Shown: piece after piece, positions 1 through 10,450 of the stretch | How positions within the stretch are numbered: the stretch's first letter is position 1 | Layout: each line of letters starts with the position of its first letter | Source of the DNA: Chara braunii | Taxonomy: Eukaryota > Streptophyta > Charophyceae > Charales > Characeae | Direction of reading: 5' to 3' | DNA length: 48,855 nt | NCBI GenBank assembly: GCA_003427395.1 | Contig: BFEA01000569.1 | Coordinates: 867,612 to 916,466, forward strand | Notes under the pieces: generated by a model | The model's database searches: none | The model's input: only the letters and a program-made list of their open reading frames with translations | What the model was told of the DNA's origin: nothing | Made by a program: the position numbers and the translations under genes

Positions 1-816
1 GTACTTGCACTAGTGGTGCTAATATTCTTGGTCGTCAAGATGTCGATCTTGACGGTGCACCTTGCATTTATTATTTTTCCCTCATGCGGTGCCGCCGTTT
101 GTTCTTGGGACTTTCACATGTCCCCGCCACTTGTCCCGTTGGTGGTCCCCGACACTTAGTCCCGTCGGTGGTCCCCGACACTTAGTCCCGTCGGCGGTCC
201 CCGACACCCGCCGGTGGCCCCCGATACTTAGTCCCGTCGGCGGTGCCCGACACATTTCGCCCTGGATGCCATTATTTTTACTTAGTCCCACGTGGCCTCG
301 GGTGCCTTTCCCCGAGGTGTCTCATGCCCCTTGGGCGTCTTGTCGCCCCATAGCGACCCCTCTCCTTAGTCTTACCTTGCGTCTTGTGCGTGCCGATCTC
401 TTTTGGTCGTGGGCCTCTGCTCCGAGGCTCCCCTAGGTGGCCTCCTTGTTGGCCCCTCATTTCCTGACTTCCCGCGGCTTCTGACCGCCCATCCCTCGAC
501 TTCCTCATTCCCTTATTGCTGTCGCGCTGCAATTGTTAGTTCAAAGGACCCTTTGGCCTTAGTCTTATTGCATTCCGATGGCCCTCCCGGCCTCCTGCTA
601 TGTTCTATGTGCCCCTGTTCTTGCGCTCGCTTGCTTGCCGTCGCTAGTTCTTTCCTCCTGTGGTTCTCTCCTCAGGGCATCACTCCCTTTTGCGGCCTAA
701 TCCTTTGTCTTTTCTCTCTCCTGCTTCCTCACTCCAGATTTCTCTGTTGTGCACAAATTGTCTGTATTCAATCTCTCGAGTGATGGGAAGTTATTCGGGA
801 CCCACCAGTCCCGACA
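1..816. other. Pyrimidine-rich non-coding DNA left of element A
   Basis: No supported gene. The stretch is C/T-rich on the + strand. It holds a perfect hairpin at 33-54 (9-bp arms CGTCAAGAT / ATCTTGACG, 4-nt loop) and a 26-bp tandem repeat at 131-253. The open frames across it are low-complexity reads of the repeats and show no domain. At about 805-817 it meets the broken RT end of element A, where a phrase close to the repeat (CCCGACACC) adjoins coding sequence; that may mark the recombination point. Confidence 0.6.
131..253. repeat. 26-bp tandem repeat, about 5 imperfect copies
   Basis: The unit reads TTAGTCCCGTCGG, then TGGTCCCCGACAC. Copies lie at 131-155, 156-181, 182-207, 208-227 (shortened by 6 bp) and 228-253. 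Differences are mostly T/C changes in the middle (CGGTGG versus CGGCGG). The shorter phrase CCCGACACC recurs near 810, at the end of element A. Confidence 0.85.
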
Positions 817-1483
817 CCGGCGCATTGCAAAGGCCAAAGGGCATCACCACAAACTCGTACAAACCGTACCTGGTCTGAAACGCGGTTTTGTGTTGATCCT
901 CAGGTCTTATGGCAATCTGATGGTAGCCGGATTTTTTATCTATCTTGGTATAGTACTTACATCCCTGCACCCTATCCAATAGGTCGTCAATGCATGGTAG
1001 AGGCTCAGCGTTCTTCACAGTGATGGCGAGGCCTCTATAATCAATGCACATCCTCAACGAACCCCCCTTTTTCGGTACAAATAAGACTGGTAGTCCGAAG
1101 GGGGAAGTACTAGGCTGTATCCATCCCTTCTTTGTAAATTCTTTCAGGTGTCGCCGAAGTTCGTCCAACTCGGCCGGAGCCATCCTATAGATCCTTCCCT
1201 TTGGGGTTTTACTCCCTGGAATGATTTCTATGGCGTGGACAATCTCCCTTTCTACGACTCCTGTAGGTTCCTCAAACAGATCAGGGAACTTAGCAATGAC
1301 GTGTTCTATCTCTGGGGGTGTTTTAACGACCTCCCCTTTCTCAGAGACATACACTAGGTACATACGTTCCTCTTGGTTCTGTTTATAATAATTGTAGAAC
1401 GCTGATGCGCACAAGCAGCCATAGGATTCTAGTAACCTACTAGCCTTGTACTTGGTCAGTCTCACGGTCCTCCCATCAGGCAA
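817..1483 (-). pseudogene. Element A reverse transcriptase, N-terminal half
   Basis: This is the start of a Ty3/gypsy RT, the enzyme that copies element RNA into DNA. It shows the pre-RT segment [11 protein letters not shown], the linker [13 protein letters not shown], the RT core [58 protein letters not shown], and then MPFGLCNAP, where homology ends. The YxDD catalytic box would follow but is gone. It joins the protease frame through an apparent 1-nt loss near 1487, since element C reads straight through the same place. Confidence 0.88.
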
Positions 1484-2057
1484 CTTAGCTTGAGCACCTT
1501 CTTGTCCCAGTCAAACTGGGGCTTGGCAACCTCATGGTAGTACATTTCAAATAGCATATCAAATGGAACCAGGAACGAAATCTTGTGATTAAGTTCCCCT
1601 CCTCCATAGGAGAAGCTGCAGAGTACATCCTTGACAGAGTCGGTGATAACCATGCGCTCTTTATTGGCCAAAGTAGATGCTACTGGTCTACTTAGGTGTT
1701 GCACCTGGTCCTTTAGATGCAGCCTTTCCAAACAGTCGCGACTTATATAATTTCGGGTGGAGCCGATGTCTACGAAGGCACCACATTTGCGGCCTCCTAC
1801 AACAACCTCCACTACGAAATGTTCTCCTCTAGGACCTGCACTTAGTGCCACCCAGGACTCGCGTGGATCACTATTCGACCATTCGCTTTGTAAGTCCTCT
1901 AAGGCTTCAGACACATCCAACGTACAAAGCATGGTTTGGTCTGGGTGTGTATGTGGGTTGACTAAAGAGTCATTAGCTATGGCCATCTCATGAAGTGGGG
2001 AGGGTATCTGGCCCACTTCACCATGAGTAGAAGCAGCTAAAACTTCCACCGGCCTCA
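1462..2057 (-). pseudogene. Element A retropepsin-like aspartic protease
   Basis: This is the element's protease, which would cut the Gag-Pol polyprotein. The active-site phrase FVDIGSTRNYIS lies near residue 97 of the open stretch, so the usual D-T/S-G is D-I-G here. The downstream flap-side part ([32 protein letters not shown]) matches elements B and C, although the usual LGM near the end reads FEM. The frame is -1 relative to gag and has no ATG of its own. It is open from the slippery heptamer at 2061-2067, so it was probably made as a Gag-Pol fusion. Confidence 0.8.
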
Positions 2058-3935
2058 AGTGTTTCCCGAGCTGGAACTGGTCCCAGCCTGAGAAGAAGCC
2101 ACCCCTCCCTTAGGGGGTATCTTCTGCGTGACCTTTGCATTCTTGCACTTATACTGAGTGTGTCCGTATTCACCATAGTTAATGCAAGCACCGCGCACTC
2201 AGCGGTCCCGCCACACTTCCTGATCAAGATCACCTACCTTGACATAATCTGCTACTTTGGACTAATTGGAGGCGGCCTGCCCTTGACTCTTTTGATGGCC
2301 GCCTTTACTGTGGCCACCAGCCTTTGCCTTGACTACTGCGGCGAGGGTGCTACCCTCAGCGATTTCCTCGCCGTTGTACTCTAAATCGTCCATCAGGTCG
2401 GTAAGTTCTTCGATTTTAGCTTGAGTCTCATCAGACTCAACCATCATCAATCTACTACCCTTTTTTTTCCATTCTCGTGGACTCTTCTTCTTCCTCTCGT
2501 CTACTGGAGTAGGTTGAGCACTTCCTAGGGTAGCCTCCAAGTCTAAGGCCTTTCTAGAGGTGGTCTCAAAAGAATGATGCTCGAGGCGAGCCTCGCTCGC
2601 CAGTAAGGTTCTGAGATTCTCGAGCAGACATCTCAGAAACATGGTCAATAAGATCTGGTCATCATAGCGTATACCGGGAACAACGATGAGGTTCTCTACG
2701 GTAGACGTTAGCTCTCTGACAGACTTGTACCTTCGCTGGTCTAGTCTGAGCATTGCATTAGTGGCAATTTGTGCCTGCTGTGGATTATGCCAGCGAGCTT
2801 CTACCATATCCAAGAACTCTTCTAAAGTGAGGGTTTTACCCCAGTTTGCCATGCGTCGTCCGAACCCAGCCTTAGCTATTATCCCATCCAGGCATTTGGC
2901 TGCCTTACCCTCAAGGTAAGATGCAGCAGTAATCACCTCCTCCTCCTGCAACGTCCTTTTTGCCCTTACCCACATCGGAACCGTCCTCAACCAAGTGTTG
3001 AGTTCCTCGTCCTTCTTCTCACCGGAGAAAGCCAGGGGTGGCTTCATCGGAGTCTTTGGGTACCATGGACTTTGCTGCTGTCCCTGAGGTGGAACAGATT
3101 GTTGCGGCTATGGTGTAGCTCTAGCCGCTGGACCAGAGGAAGTAGAAGCAACAGTCTGTGCGGCTGCTGCAGACGTACCACTTGGTTGTGTGCCAGCTTG
3201 TACCGGAAAGGATCCTGACATCGCCGTAAACGGCAACGGCGACTGTGCTGCTGGCCATAATCCTGGCCTTTGCAAAAGAACCAAGATTTGGTCCAAGGAG
3301 TTCTGCATGAAGTCCAGCCTGCTGTCTACATGCGCATGCAGTGACAGTATGCTGGACCTTAACACTTTCATTGCCTCAGACATTGCTGACTCATCTAACC
3401 CCTCTAATGCATCCGCCTCTAACGTATCTAGCCTGCCTGTTCTATTTCTGATCTCATTTTCTCTATCGGTAGCTTGCTTCAGTTCCCTCTCTAACTGTGT
3501 GCGGATCCTCTCGACTTGTTGGAGCTCTTGTAGCTCTCTGCCGCGTGGGGTCAACGGACTGAATTGCGAGCCCGCCATTTGACTTGTGGACTGACTGGAA
3601 CCTACTGATCCAGAAGTACCCATGGGCCCATGGGGCATCCCCAACTGGGTCCCAGACGAGGATGCAGCGGAGGATGCTGCCGCGGTAGCCATTGCTGCCG
3701 CGTTGGCTGTTGCTGCTGCCTGTTCCCTAGCTGCGGCGTTTGCTGCTGCTAATGCCTGACTTGTAGCTCGTGCTGTTTCCTCGGCTGCTGCGTAAGCACG
3801 GGCTCTAACTTCGGCACGAAGCCGTCTTTCGTCTCCCGACTGTAGGACCCGAAACACGTACGGGACCCTACGTGATCTCAAATGTGTCAGCCTCGCATCG
3901 TCAACTCTACCCTCATCGGAGTCTGACGCACTCAT
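2055..3935 (-). pseudogene. Element A gag (capsid and nucleocapsid)
   Basis: Gag is the structural protein of the intracellular particle. From the ATG at 3935 one frame runs to the TGA at 2055. It is interrupted only by TAG at 3108-3110, TAG at 2262-2264 and TGA at 2199-2201. The N-terminal third is Ala-rich and then coiled-coil-like (ELQELQQVERIRTQLERELK). The capsid region carries the retrotransposon gag core, ELNTWLRTVPMWV through GKAAKCLDG to FLDMVEARWHNPQQA. A zinc knuckle at 2145-2186 reads CINYGEYGHTQYKC: the second Cys of CCHC has become Tyr. The last codons contain the G GGA AAC slippery site. Confidence 0.88.
2061..2067 (-). promoter_or_regulatory. -1 frameshift slippery heptamer GGGAAAC (element A)
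   Basis: On the minus strand the gag codons read TCG GGA AAC ACT TGA, giving G GGA AAC in the correct X XXY YYZ phase two codons before the gag stop. Slipping back one base leads into a frame open through the protease. The same heptamer in the same phase occurs in element B. Function is inferred from motif, phase and open frame. Confidence 0.7.
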
Positions 3936-5204
3936 CAGCTAGGCAAACACTATCTGCACTACAACTCCCTGCTGGAGTCCTACCACAACATGTGTCTGAC
4001 TGACACCTAATTTTCTAAAAATAGATATGTCCGGCAGGTCCCCTACTTAACCGATCGAGTGGCAGCCTACAACATTCACAAAGACTGTAAACACAATTTA
4101 ATTTTATCCAGATTAGTTCACTTACAAAAGCTTTGCTTAGAACTGGCTTTGGTAGTATACAACAGTCCTAAACTAAGCTATTTGTGAGGTGTTAGCAGTC
4201 TGTCAACCAACTAATCAAAAATAAAACTAAATTATGTTGCAGATGTATGAACAGTGGAAATGGTTGTGTCTACAGTTGAGCATCAATTGGAACCTACCCT
4301 CCCCTCAATTCAACATTCCGATGAGCATCAATAAGCAGCAGTGTCTTAGGTGTGCAATGTCGGTCCACCCCTGTGCCCCAGGTGCATGCTTATGACCAGG
4401 CTTGCCCGTTATTTATCCTCGTGTGCAACGAGCCGTACGTCCGACTGATCTGGCTGATCAAGAGGCTATTTAAGGACTGCCCCCAAGGTCGCTCAGGAAT
4501 TATTTAACGTCGCAATCAGGATGACGATCACAGCCAGTGGACAGATCGGAACCCGAACCAGAAATGTTTATAGACGGTCTGGGAGCGTCTTCATAAGCCT
4601 GTTCAGTCCACATTCACCCCTCTATCAGCGCAGCAAAGAGCCCCAATGGACAAAGCAGCCATCGCATGCGTGTACTAATCCCATTGGGTTGGCATGGTGA
4701 CCGTGACCCACGTGCTTCGACCAAGGCCCTTCAGAGGCACCGCCCTTTCTCCTTCCAGATGCGCCACCGGGAAGATTGTCGTCTCTCAAGGTAGAGCGCT
4801 CATGACTCCTCACCAAAAGAGAGGACACTCAAGTTGGACTCACTTCCTCGCGGTAAGAAGAGATTGAGAGGGTAGATAAGGTAAGGAAACAACGTACCTG
4901 GAGATAGCTGCCCCCAACCACAGATTATTGAGCTGAATGTGCATTTGATGACCGGTCATAGCCTCGGTACCACCCACAATCGCAATGTAGTGCCACCTCA
5001 GCCAAATGTCAAATCAGCATGCTCTCATCACCCTACATACATTCCGCTGTCGCCAGAGCGTCCCAAGCTGTATAGAGCGCGCACCCCTCTACCTGGGCCA
5101 TGCGCTATTTTGCCTAACATCACAAGCACCTACTGCGAAGAAGCATCACCAACGCACCAAGTCTGTATGTCGCCAGCGCACAAGGTAAGCGGCGAATCGA
5201 ACCA
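3936..5204 (-). other. Untranslated leader of element A
   Basis: About 1.27 kb lie between the PBS and the gag ATG. No gene is supported: similarity to the leader of element B (7297-8496) is at DNA level and is broken by indels that would shift any frame. Shared blocks include 4630-4810 (against about 7630-7800) and a TATA-like motif at 4566-4573. Confidence 0.75.
4566..4573 (-). promoter_or_regulatory. TATA-like motif in element A leader
   Basis: The minus strand reads CCGTCTATAAACA. Element B has the counterpart GCGTCTATAAATA at 7899-7906, at nearly the same distance from its LTR. Its lying in the leader rather than the LTR is unusual. Promoter activity is inference. Confidence 0.4.
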
Positions 5205-5216
5205 GCTCCGATACCA
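5205..5216 (-). other. Primer-binding site of element A
   Basis: The minus strand reads TGGTATCGGAGC, one mismatch from the plant initiator-Met PBS TGGTATCAGAGC. It lies 3 nt after the LTR end, which fixes the LTR boundary and orientation. Confidence 0.85.
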
Positions 5217-5219
5217 AAT

Positions 5220-6278
5220 TGCAAGGAACATGAGTGTGAACGAAGTACAGAAATCCAAATTGCAAATCACCCTGAAGTCCATGTAGTCAAGCAAAGAGCA
5301 GATAGCACATTGGAACCAAGAAACCATCCATTGAGAACAATACAGTAGAATCGAGAGTCAATGTCCAAGCCCGAAGGGCCACACCAACATCAGAACCCAA
5401 TGTAGCTCTCACTTCGAATGGCGTCGGGCGCCCTATCTACTCTACAGCCTATCTCTACAACTACAACATGACGCGACCAGGACGCCTTGAAGACCAGCGT
5501 GCTTGACGTCAACACCAATGTCGACCTCCTCTCGCACACCGTAAGTACTCACTCGCTCCCATCTTCTCTTCCCTGACTCCCACTCATCATCTCCTTCTTC
5601 CAAAGACCACCTTCGCCCTCACCTCCTTCTGCGCCCTTCTGCAGCCCGACTATGGCTGCCAGCGCCTTGCACCCCAGCTGCGCCCTACCGCTTAGCGCCG
5701 GCCAGCTTTCTCTCAGCCAGAGCGTAGCGCAAGTGCCCGCGCTACAATGCAGCAGCGTGCCCGCAATGCCTGCATTGGCCAAGATGTCTGCCCACTCGCA
5801 CATTCTGCCTATATACCCTGCTGCGTGTGGGCGGCCTCCCTTGAGCCTGCGTCTGGGCCCAGGCCCAATCACACGTGGGCCCCAGGTAATGCAGTTGCGC
5901 CCCTTATGCCAGGGCCATCGTACAGATTCAGACCCCGTTCCGGTTTCCCATTGGTTCGCCCGGCCTCTACGACACAATGCTGCTTTTCCATAGGCCAGCG
6001 TCCAATGTGTGATGTGTCGGCCTCCCAGACTGGTGCCCAGGGCTCAACCAACTGAGGCCCTGGCCTTAACTGCCTCTGCACGAGTCTGGGCTCACGATGC
6101 ACTCCAACCAACTGGCGTGTGGCAACTGTCTGATACCCACTTCATGAAATGCTGAAAGGAAGGCCTCTTGTGGATATTCTGGCCCGCCTTCACTTAGGGC
6201 GGGCACGAGGCTTGTTGGGGTCCTTAGCCCAGAACACGTGAATGTCGGCAAGGCCCCATTGAGGGCTCAATCCTCACA
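5220..6278 (-). repeat. 5' LTR of element A (1059 bp)
   Basis: On the minus strand it starts TGTGAGGATTGAGCC and ends ATGTTCCTTGCA, so it has TG...CA ends. It ends next to the PBS. The same LTR type lies at 28650-29684 as the 3' LTR of element C, which confirms both ends. No second copy survives for A, so it cannot be dated from LTR divergence. Confidence 0.88.
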
Positions 6279-6355
6279 TTAGAAATTAGAATTAATTTTT
6301 GATATTTCCTTTTCGAAATTCAAAAATAATTTTAATTAATTAAATTTCCTCGTAT
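6279..6355. other. AT-rich spacer between head-to-head elements A and B
   Basis: These 77 bp contain runs such as TTCGAAATTC and AATTAATTAAATTT. DNA of the same style (TTGAAATTCG, TTTCGAAATTC) continues at 15073-15242 beyond element B. This is probably the older AT-rich target into which both elements inserted. Confidence 0.65.
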
Positions 6356-7281
6356 TGCGAGGCACAAGGCCTCGATAAGCCCCACTGGGCCTTATTCGCA
6401 ACAGCATCGGCCGCCCTAAGTTAAGGCCCTCAGAGGCCTATTTTGGACTCCTTCGCAACTGCGGAAATTCAGGCAGTTGCGCTGCGCCAGTTGGTTGGAA
6501 GCGCCCAGGCCTTGGCTTCCTTTATCAAATGCATCTGAGTCAGGCCCTGGTTGAGATTCGTAACATAGGCCCAACTCAGGTCGTGGGCAGTTGGGCACAG
6601 GTGACTGTCGGCAGCCCTGGGCCAATTCGTTTGGACTGGGCCTCAGCCTACCGGGGCCTACCGGAAGCTTCTTGGGAAAGGCCCAGCGCAGCCTGGGACA
6701 GAAGGCAGGCAGGCCACTTCCATATAGCAAAGGGCCTGCCTCCGCATTGGACATTCAGGGGCTGGCTGCATGCTGTGCAAGCGCTGCTGCTCTGAAGCTG
6801 GCCAACGCTCACGCGCTCACGGGCGAGCTGGAAGGAGCAGGCAGCCATAGCCGAGCTGCGCTGCTGGGAGCTGGGTGAGGCGCAGGGTGGTCCTTGGGTG
6901 CAAGTGGCATCTGTGAGTTGGTGAACGGGGTTGTGAGTGATACGAGAGACATACCTGGTGCTAGAAGCGACGGCATTTTCCGAGATCTGCTCGTACTTCG
7001 GTGAAGTTGTTGACGTCATCCGGCGACATTGTAGAGTAGGCTAGATAGGATCTGCCATCTGTAGTCTGGGCGCCGAGCGCCAGATAGGATATCAACATTG
7101 GTTCTCCATTGATGATGATGATGAGACTATACCAGCATTGTCAATTATGAGCTCTTGGTGTGTTCTTATTTGGTGAAACTCGTGATTCAATTCTGCTGTT
7201 GGTTCGAGGTCACGACTACCTGGTCTTGTATGTATGATGCTGTTTGATTTCTGAAGTTCGCTATTGCTCATCTTCCTTGCA
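6356..7281 (+). repeat. 5' LTR of element B (926 bp)
   Basis: It starts TGCGAGGCACAAGG and ends CATCTTCCTTGCA. It matches 14135-15072 along its whole length, apart from a small indel near 6425 and scattered substitutions. It includes a palindromic bZIP-type site TGACGTCA at 7011-7018 and a short GAT microsatellite near 7108-7123. The antisense open frame at 6416-6754 has no recognisable domain. Confidence 0.93.
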
Positions 7282-7284
7282 ATT

Positions 7285-7296
7285 TGGTATCGGAGC
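7285..7296 (+). other. Primer-binding site of element B
   Basis: TGGTATCGGAGC lies 3 nt after the LTR end. It is complementary, with one mismatch, to the plant initiator-Met tRNA 3' end, and identical to the PBS of element A. Confidence 0.88.
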
Positions 7297-8496
7297 CGTG
7301 GTACGTTGCGCTCATCTGGCGCTTGTCTTATGCCTATGGTGGTGTGTAGTGAGGAGGGCGGAGACAAGGTGTGGTGACCCAGGAGGAGAGGGGAATCGCC
7401 AGGAAGGCTACGGTGTGTATATTGGGTGTTCGCAGTGTGATGAGAACTATCTGGTGGTTGATTGATGCTGAGGTGGAACGACGAGATAATGCTGGTTGTG
7501 CCGATGCAGTGACTGGACATCACAATCGCCATCAGGTCATCTGGTGAGAATATTTGTGGTTGGGGGCAGCTATAATGAGGTATGTTGCTCTTAACCTTAT
7601 CTACCCTCTTCATAACTTCTTATTGTGAGGTTGTGAGTTCTTTCTTGAGAGTCCTCTCATGTGAGGTGTCGTGTGCGCTCAACCTTGAGAGTCGGCATTG
7701 TTCTTGTGGAGCATTTGGAAGGAGAGGGCGGTGCTTTCTGAAGGGCCCTGGACGGAGCACAAGGTCACGGTCACCATGCCAACCCACCGGGAGTAGAGCA
7801 CGCATGCTTTGCTGCTTTGTCCTTGTCTGCTTGCTGCGCGCATAAAAGGGGTACCGAAGGGCAGGCCAGCCCTATGGGAGAGACGAGTACCGGGCGTCTA
7901 TAAATAAACACCGGCTGGGGAAACCATTGGTTGTGATCGTCGTCTTGCTGCGACGTAAATCAGCCAATGGGTGTAAGGCTCGCTGCACGCGAGGATAAGG
8001 GCTGGCGAGCTCAGCAGCTACCCGGGGCACAGTGGTGGGTCGTGTGCACACCCTTAGTCACGCATGCCAAACCGGATTGCTCAGGGACGCTGACGTCAAG
8101 TGACAATCAAGGGGAATTGGGGAAGGGGTAGATTCCAGGTGATAAGTTTGAGTAAGATCCCATGCTGTGAACATACCAAACAAACGATTCTATTTTTATT
8201 TTGATTAGTTAGATGTACAGCCATTCACATCGGACAGACAACATTAGTTAGAACTGTTTTCTGTTACTTGTGCTTTCTGTTTGCGGACTAATCAAAGTGT
8301 AATAGTTTGCGTTTGTAGAAATTTGAACTTACTTGTTGAACCCGAATGTATAGTCTCTAACATAGCCACCAATTATTTATTTTAAGTTGGTCTGTGCATT
8401 ACACTGCGGTAGGCATCTAGAGTGCACTAGTGCAGATTGTGTACAGTGTTGTAGCGTCTGAGCGACAGGGAGGACACTAGAGAGGACGACCGGATC
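7297..8496 (+). other. Untranslated leader of element B
   Basis: About 1.2 kb between PBS and gag is without a supported gene. It is an inverted homologue of the element A leader (3936-5204). It contains a TATA-like motif at 7899-7906. Confidence 0.75.
7899..7906 (+). promoter_or_regulatory. TATA-like motif in element B leader
   Basis: TATAAATA in the context GCGTCTATAAATA lies about 620 bp downstream of the LTR end. It is conserved as TATAAACA in the element A leader at nearly the same offset. A second weaker motif, CATAAAAGG, lies near 7841. Confidence 0.4.
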
Positions 8497-9045
8497 TTGC
8501 GATCGACTAGACGTCCGATTGCCCATTTGGCCTTAGGACCAAAGGGCGACAGATACCTGTTCCGTCAGAGTAGGGAGAGGCTGCAGCAGCAGAGGAGAGC
8601 TAGAGCAACAGAGGCTAGCAGGGCGTTCGTGAGCGAAGCCGCAGCTTTGGTAGCCATGGCCACTTCTGCGCAGCAGAGTTCCCAGGCTAGCAGTTCAGGA
8701 GTTGTAGGGTCAACGGTCACGCAGACCCAGAGTTAGTCAACTAGCGTAATGGCGAGCCAGCCCTTAGTGATGACTCCCGAGGAGGTCGCCATACAGCGAG
8801 CTGTTGATCGAGAGGAACAACTACAACAGGCGTTGGGAGAGATTAAGGCTGAGAAAGAGAGAATGATTAGGAGAAGAGCCAAGATGCAGCGGAGGCAAGC
8901 GGACGTTAGTGAGTTAGAGGAGATGGACCCAGTAGAGATGGAGGATGATGTGAGGACCATACGGTCGGTCTTGTTAAGCGTAGTAGAAATGCAAGATCAC
9001 CAAATGGAGATCTACATGACATCCAATAGAGTCTGGTTGTGTTAG
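8497..9045 (+). pseudogene. Element B gag, N-terminal region (broken)
   Basis: Two short open stretches, 8497-8736 and 8749-9045, correspond in position and style to the Ala-rich and coiled-coil N-terminal part of element A gag. The second is strongly charged and helix-like (EEQLQQALGEIKAEKERMIRRRAKMQRR). The ATG at the place of A's start is lost (GTAGCGTCTGAG), stops lie near 8470 and 8734, and another stop at 9043 separates this part from the capsid region. No other function is recognisable. Confidence 0.65.
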
Positions 9046-9182
9046 TCAGGCGAATGCAGGTGTCACCATCACCGTCCGGGCCAGGTGCCTGGCCCGTTGT
9101 ACATCCTCCTCCTTTTGTCCCACCGGCGACCGGGGTATCCCCATATACAGCCCCAGCATCGGTCTAGACCGTTTCCCTGGGC

Positions 9183-10427
9183 ATGCCATTATCAGGAGGG
9201 TTCTCAGCAGGTCCTAGTTTACAGGTTCCTGTACAGACAATGTTCACCCAACCTCCGTCGCAGGTTGCAGTAAACGTGCAACCTGCTGTCTCGCAGCCTG
9301 TACAGTCACAGGGCACACAGCCCCTGCAGTTAGTGCAGCAGCCTGCACCACTGGGTCCACATCCCGAAGTGATGCAGGGACCGGGGCAAAGTCAATGGGT
9401 ACCAAGGACGGCCATCGCCGCTCCTAAACCCTTCACAGGGGATAAGAGGGACGAAGACCTCGACACTTGGTTGAGGGCAGTGTCGGTCTATGTCAAGTGT
9501 AAACTTACCTTGCCGCACGAGGAAGTGTTTGTGGCTGCATCCTATTTAGAGGGGAGTGCAGCACGATGGTTGAGTGGTTTAGTGCAACTACAGGGGTACC
9601 GTCATGACTTTCACGCTTGGGCGGTCACCCAAAAACTGGATGACTTTCTCAAGTTGGTGGAAGACAGGTGGCACGATCCTCAGGAGGCCCAAAAGGCCAC
9701 TGATGCGATCTTGACACTGCACACGAGGCAGTTCAAGTCAGTAAGGGAGGCCACTGACGCTGTAGAGCGTCTGATCTGTGTCCCTGGGGTTCGCTATGAC
9801 CCCCAGGTCTTACTCACCTCCTACTTGAGATGCTTTCCCATGCCCCTCAGGAATCAGTTGGCGGGTGAGGCCAACATTAACATGCACAACTTTCCCTCGT
9901 TCAGTACAAAGGCCCTAGACCTTGAGGCAAAGATAGGGCATGGACATAATCCCACGACGGATGGTAGGAAGAAGACAAGGCCTCACAACTGGAAGGCGAA
10001 GGGACGTATTATGTTCGTCGACAATGATGGTTCTACCATCAAGTTGGACGACGAGTTCCAGGCGGGAGTAGGTTCAGAGGCTGGCAGCGTAGAAGCTTCA
10101 GGGGGTGGAGTAGTCGCTGTCGTAGCTCAAAAAGGTAAGGCAACCGGTAGACGCCGTGGAGGTTCCCGGTCAAGGAGTCAAGTTGACCCCAATGCTCCTC
10201 CATGGGAGAAAGCGGGTCTCACTGAGGACGTGTGGAGAGATCGGTATACAAGGCAGGCTTGCATCCGTTGTGGCCAATATGGCCATAACCAATTCAAGTG
10301 CCGAAATAAAAAGGTAACCGAAAAGATCCCGCCTACGATGGTGCAGGCGGTGGGATCCTCCGCTCCCGTTGGTAGCCATGTGGCTAGCACTTCTGGCACT
10401 GCACCGGGAAACACGTCGGACCAGTAG
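9183..10427 (+). pseudogene. Element B gag, capsid and nucleocapsid
   Basis: This part of the particle protein is open for 414 codons. A Gln/Pro-rich stretch leads into the gag core (KRDEDLDTWLRAVSVYV, EGSAARWLSGL, FLKLVEDRWHDPQEAQKA, TDAVERLICVPGVRYDPQVLL). A basic linker follows, then an intact CCHC zinc knuckle, CIRCGQYGHNQFKC, at residues 360-373 for binding element RNA. The frame is probably open slightly upstream of this ATG. Near its end CCG GGA AAC provides the slippery site, and the stop is at 10425-10427. Called a pseudogene because the N-terminal third is broken. Confidence 0.88.
10406..10412 (+). promoter_or_regulatory. -1 frameshift slippery heptamer GGGAAAC (element B)
   Basis: The gag codons read CCG GGA AAC ACG TCG GAC CAG TAG, so G GGA AAC is in X XXY YYZ phase. 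After a -1 slip the frame stays open to the first pol stop at 10982. A perfect 16-nt palindrome (CCATCTCGAGAGATGG, 10475-10490) lies downstream, though further away than the usual stimulatory stem. Confidence 0.72.
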
Positions 10428-10450
10428 GAATAGTAGTTGTTCGTGCAGGG

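Larger units (their letters stand above)
817..6278 (-). mobile_element. Ty3/gypsy element A (5' part only)
   Basis: On the minus strand, in order: 5' LTR (6278-5220), PBS, leader of about 1.3 kb, gag, protease and the first half of RT. Homology to elements B and C stops near 817, just after the RT phrase MPFGLCNAP. The RT active site, RNase H, integrase and 3' LTR are absent. The protein is close to element C (same LTR type) and less close to B. It is defective through the truncation, three in-frame stops in gag and a frameshift between protease and RT. Confidence 0.9.

Noticed and set aside
131-253. CRISPR array
   Set aside because: The 26-bp units are directly adjacent, without spacers, in eukaryotic repeat DNA.
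4625-4828. Small minus-strand ORF in the element A leader with DNA similarity to element B
   Set aside because: The similarity to 7630-7800 contains indels that do not preserve a frame, so conservation is not at protein level.
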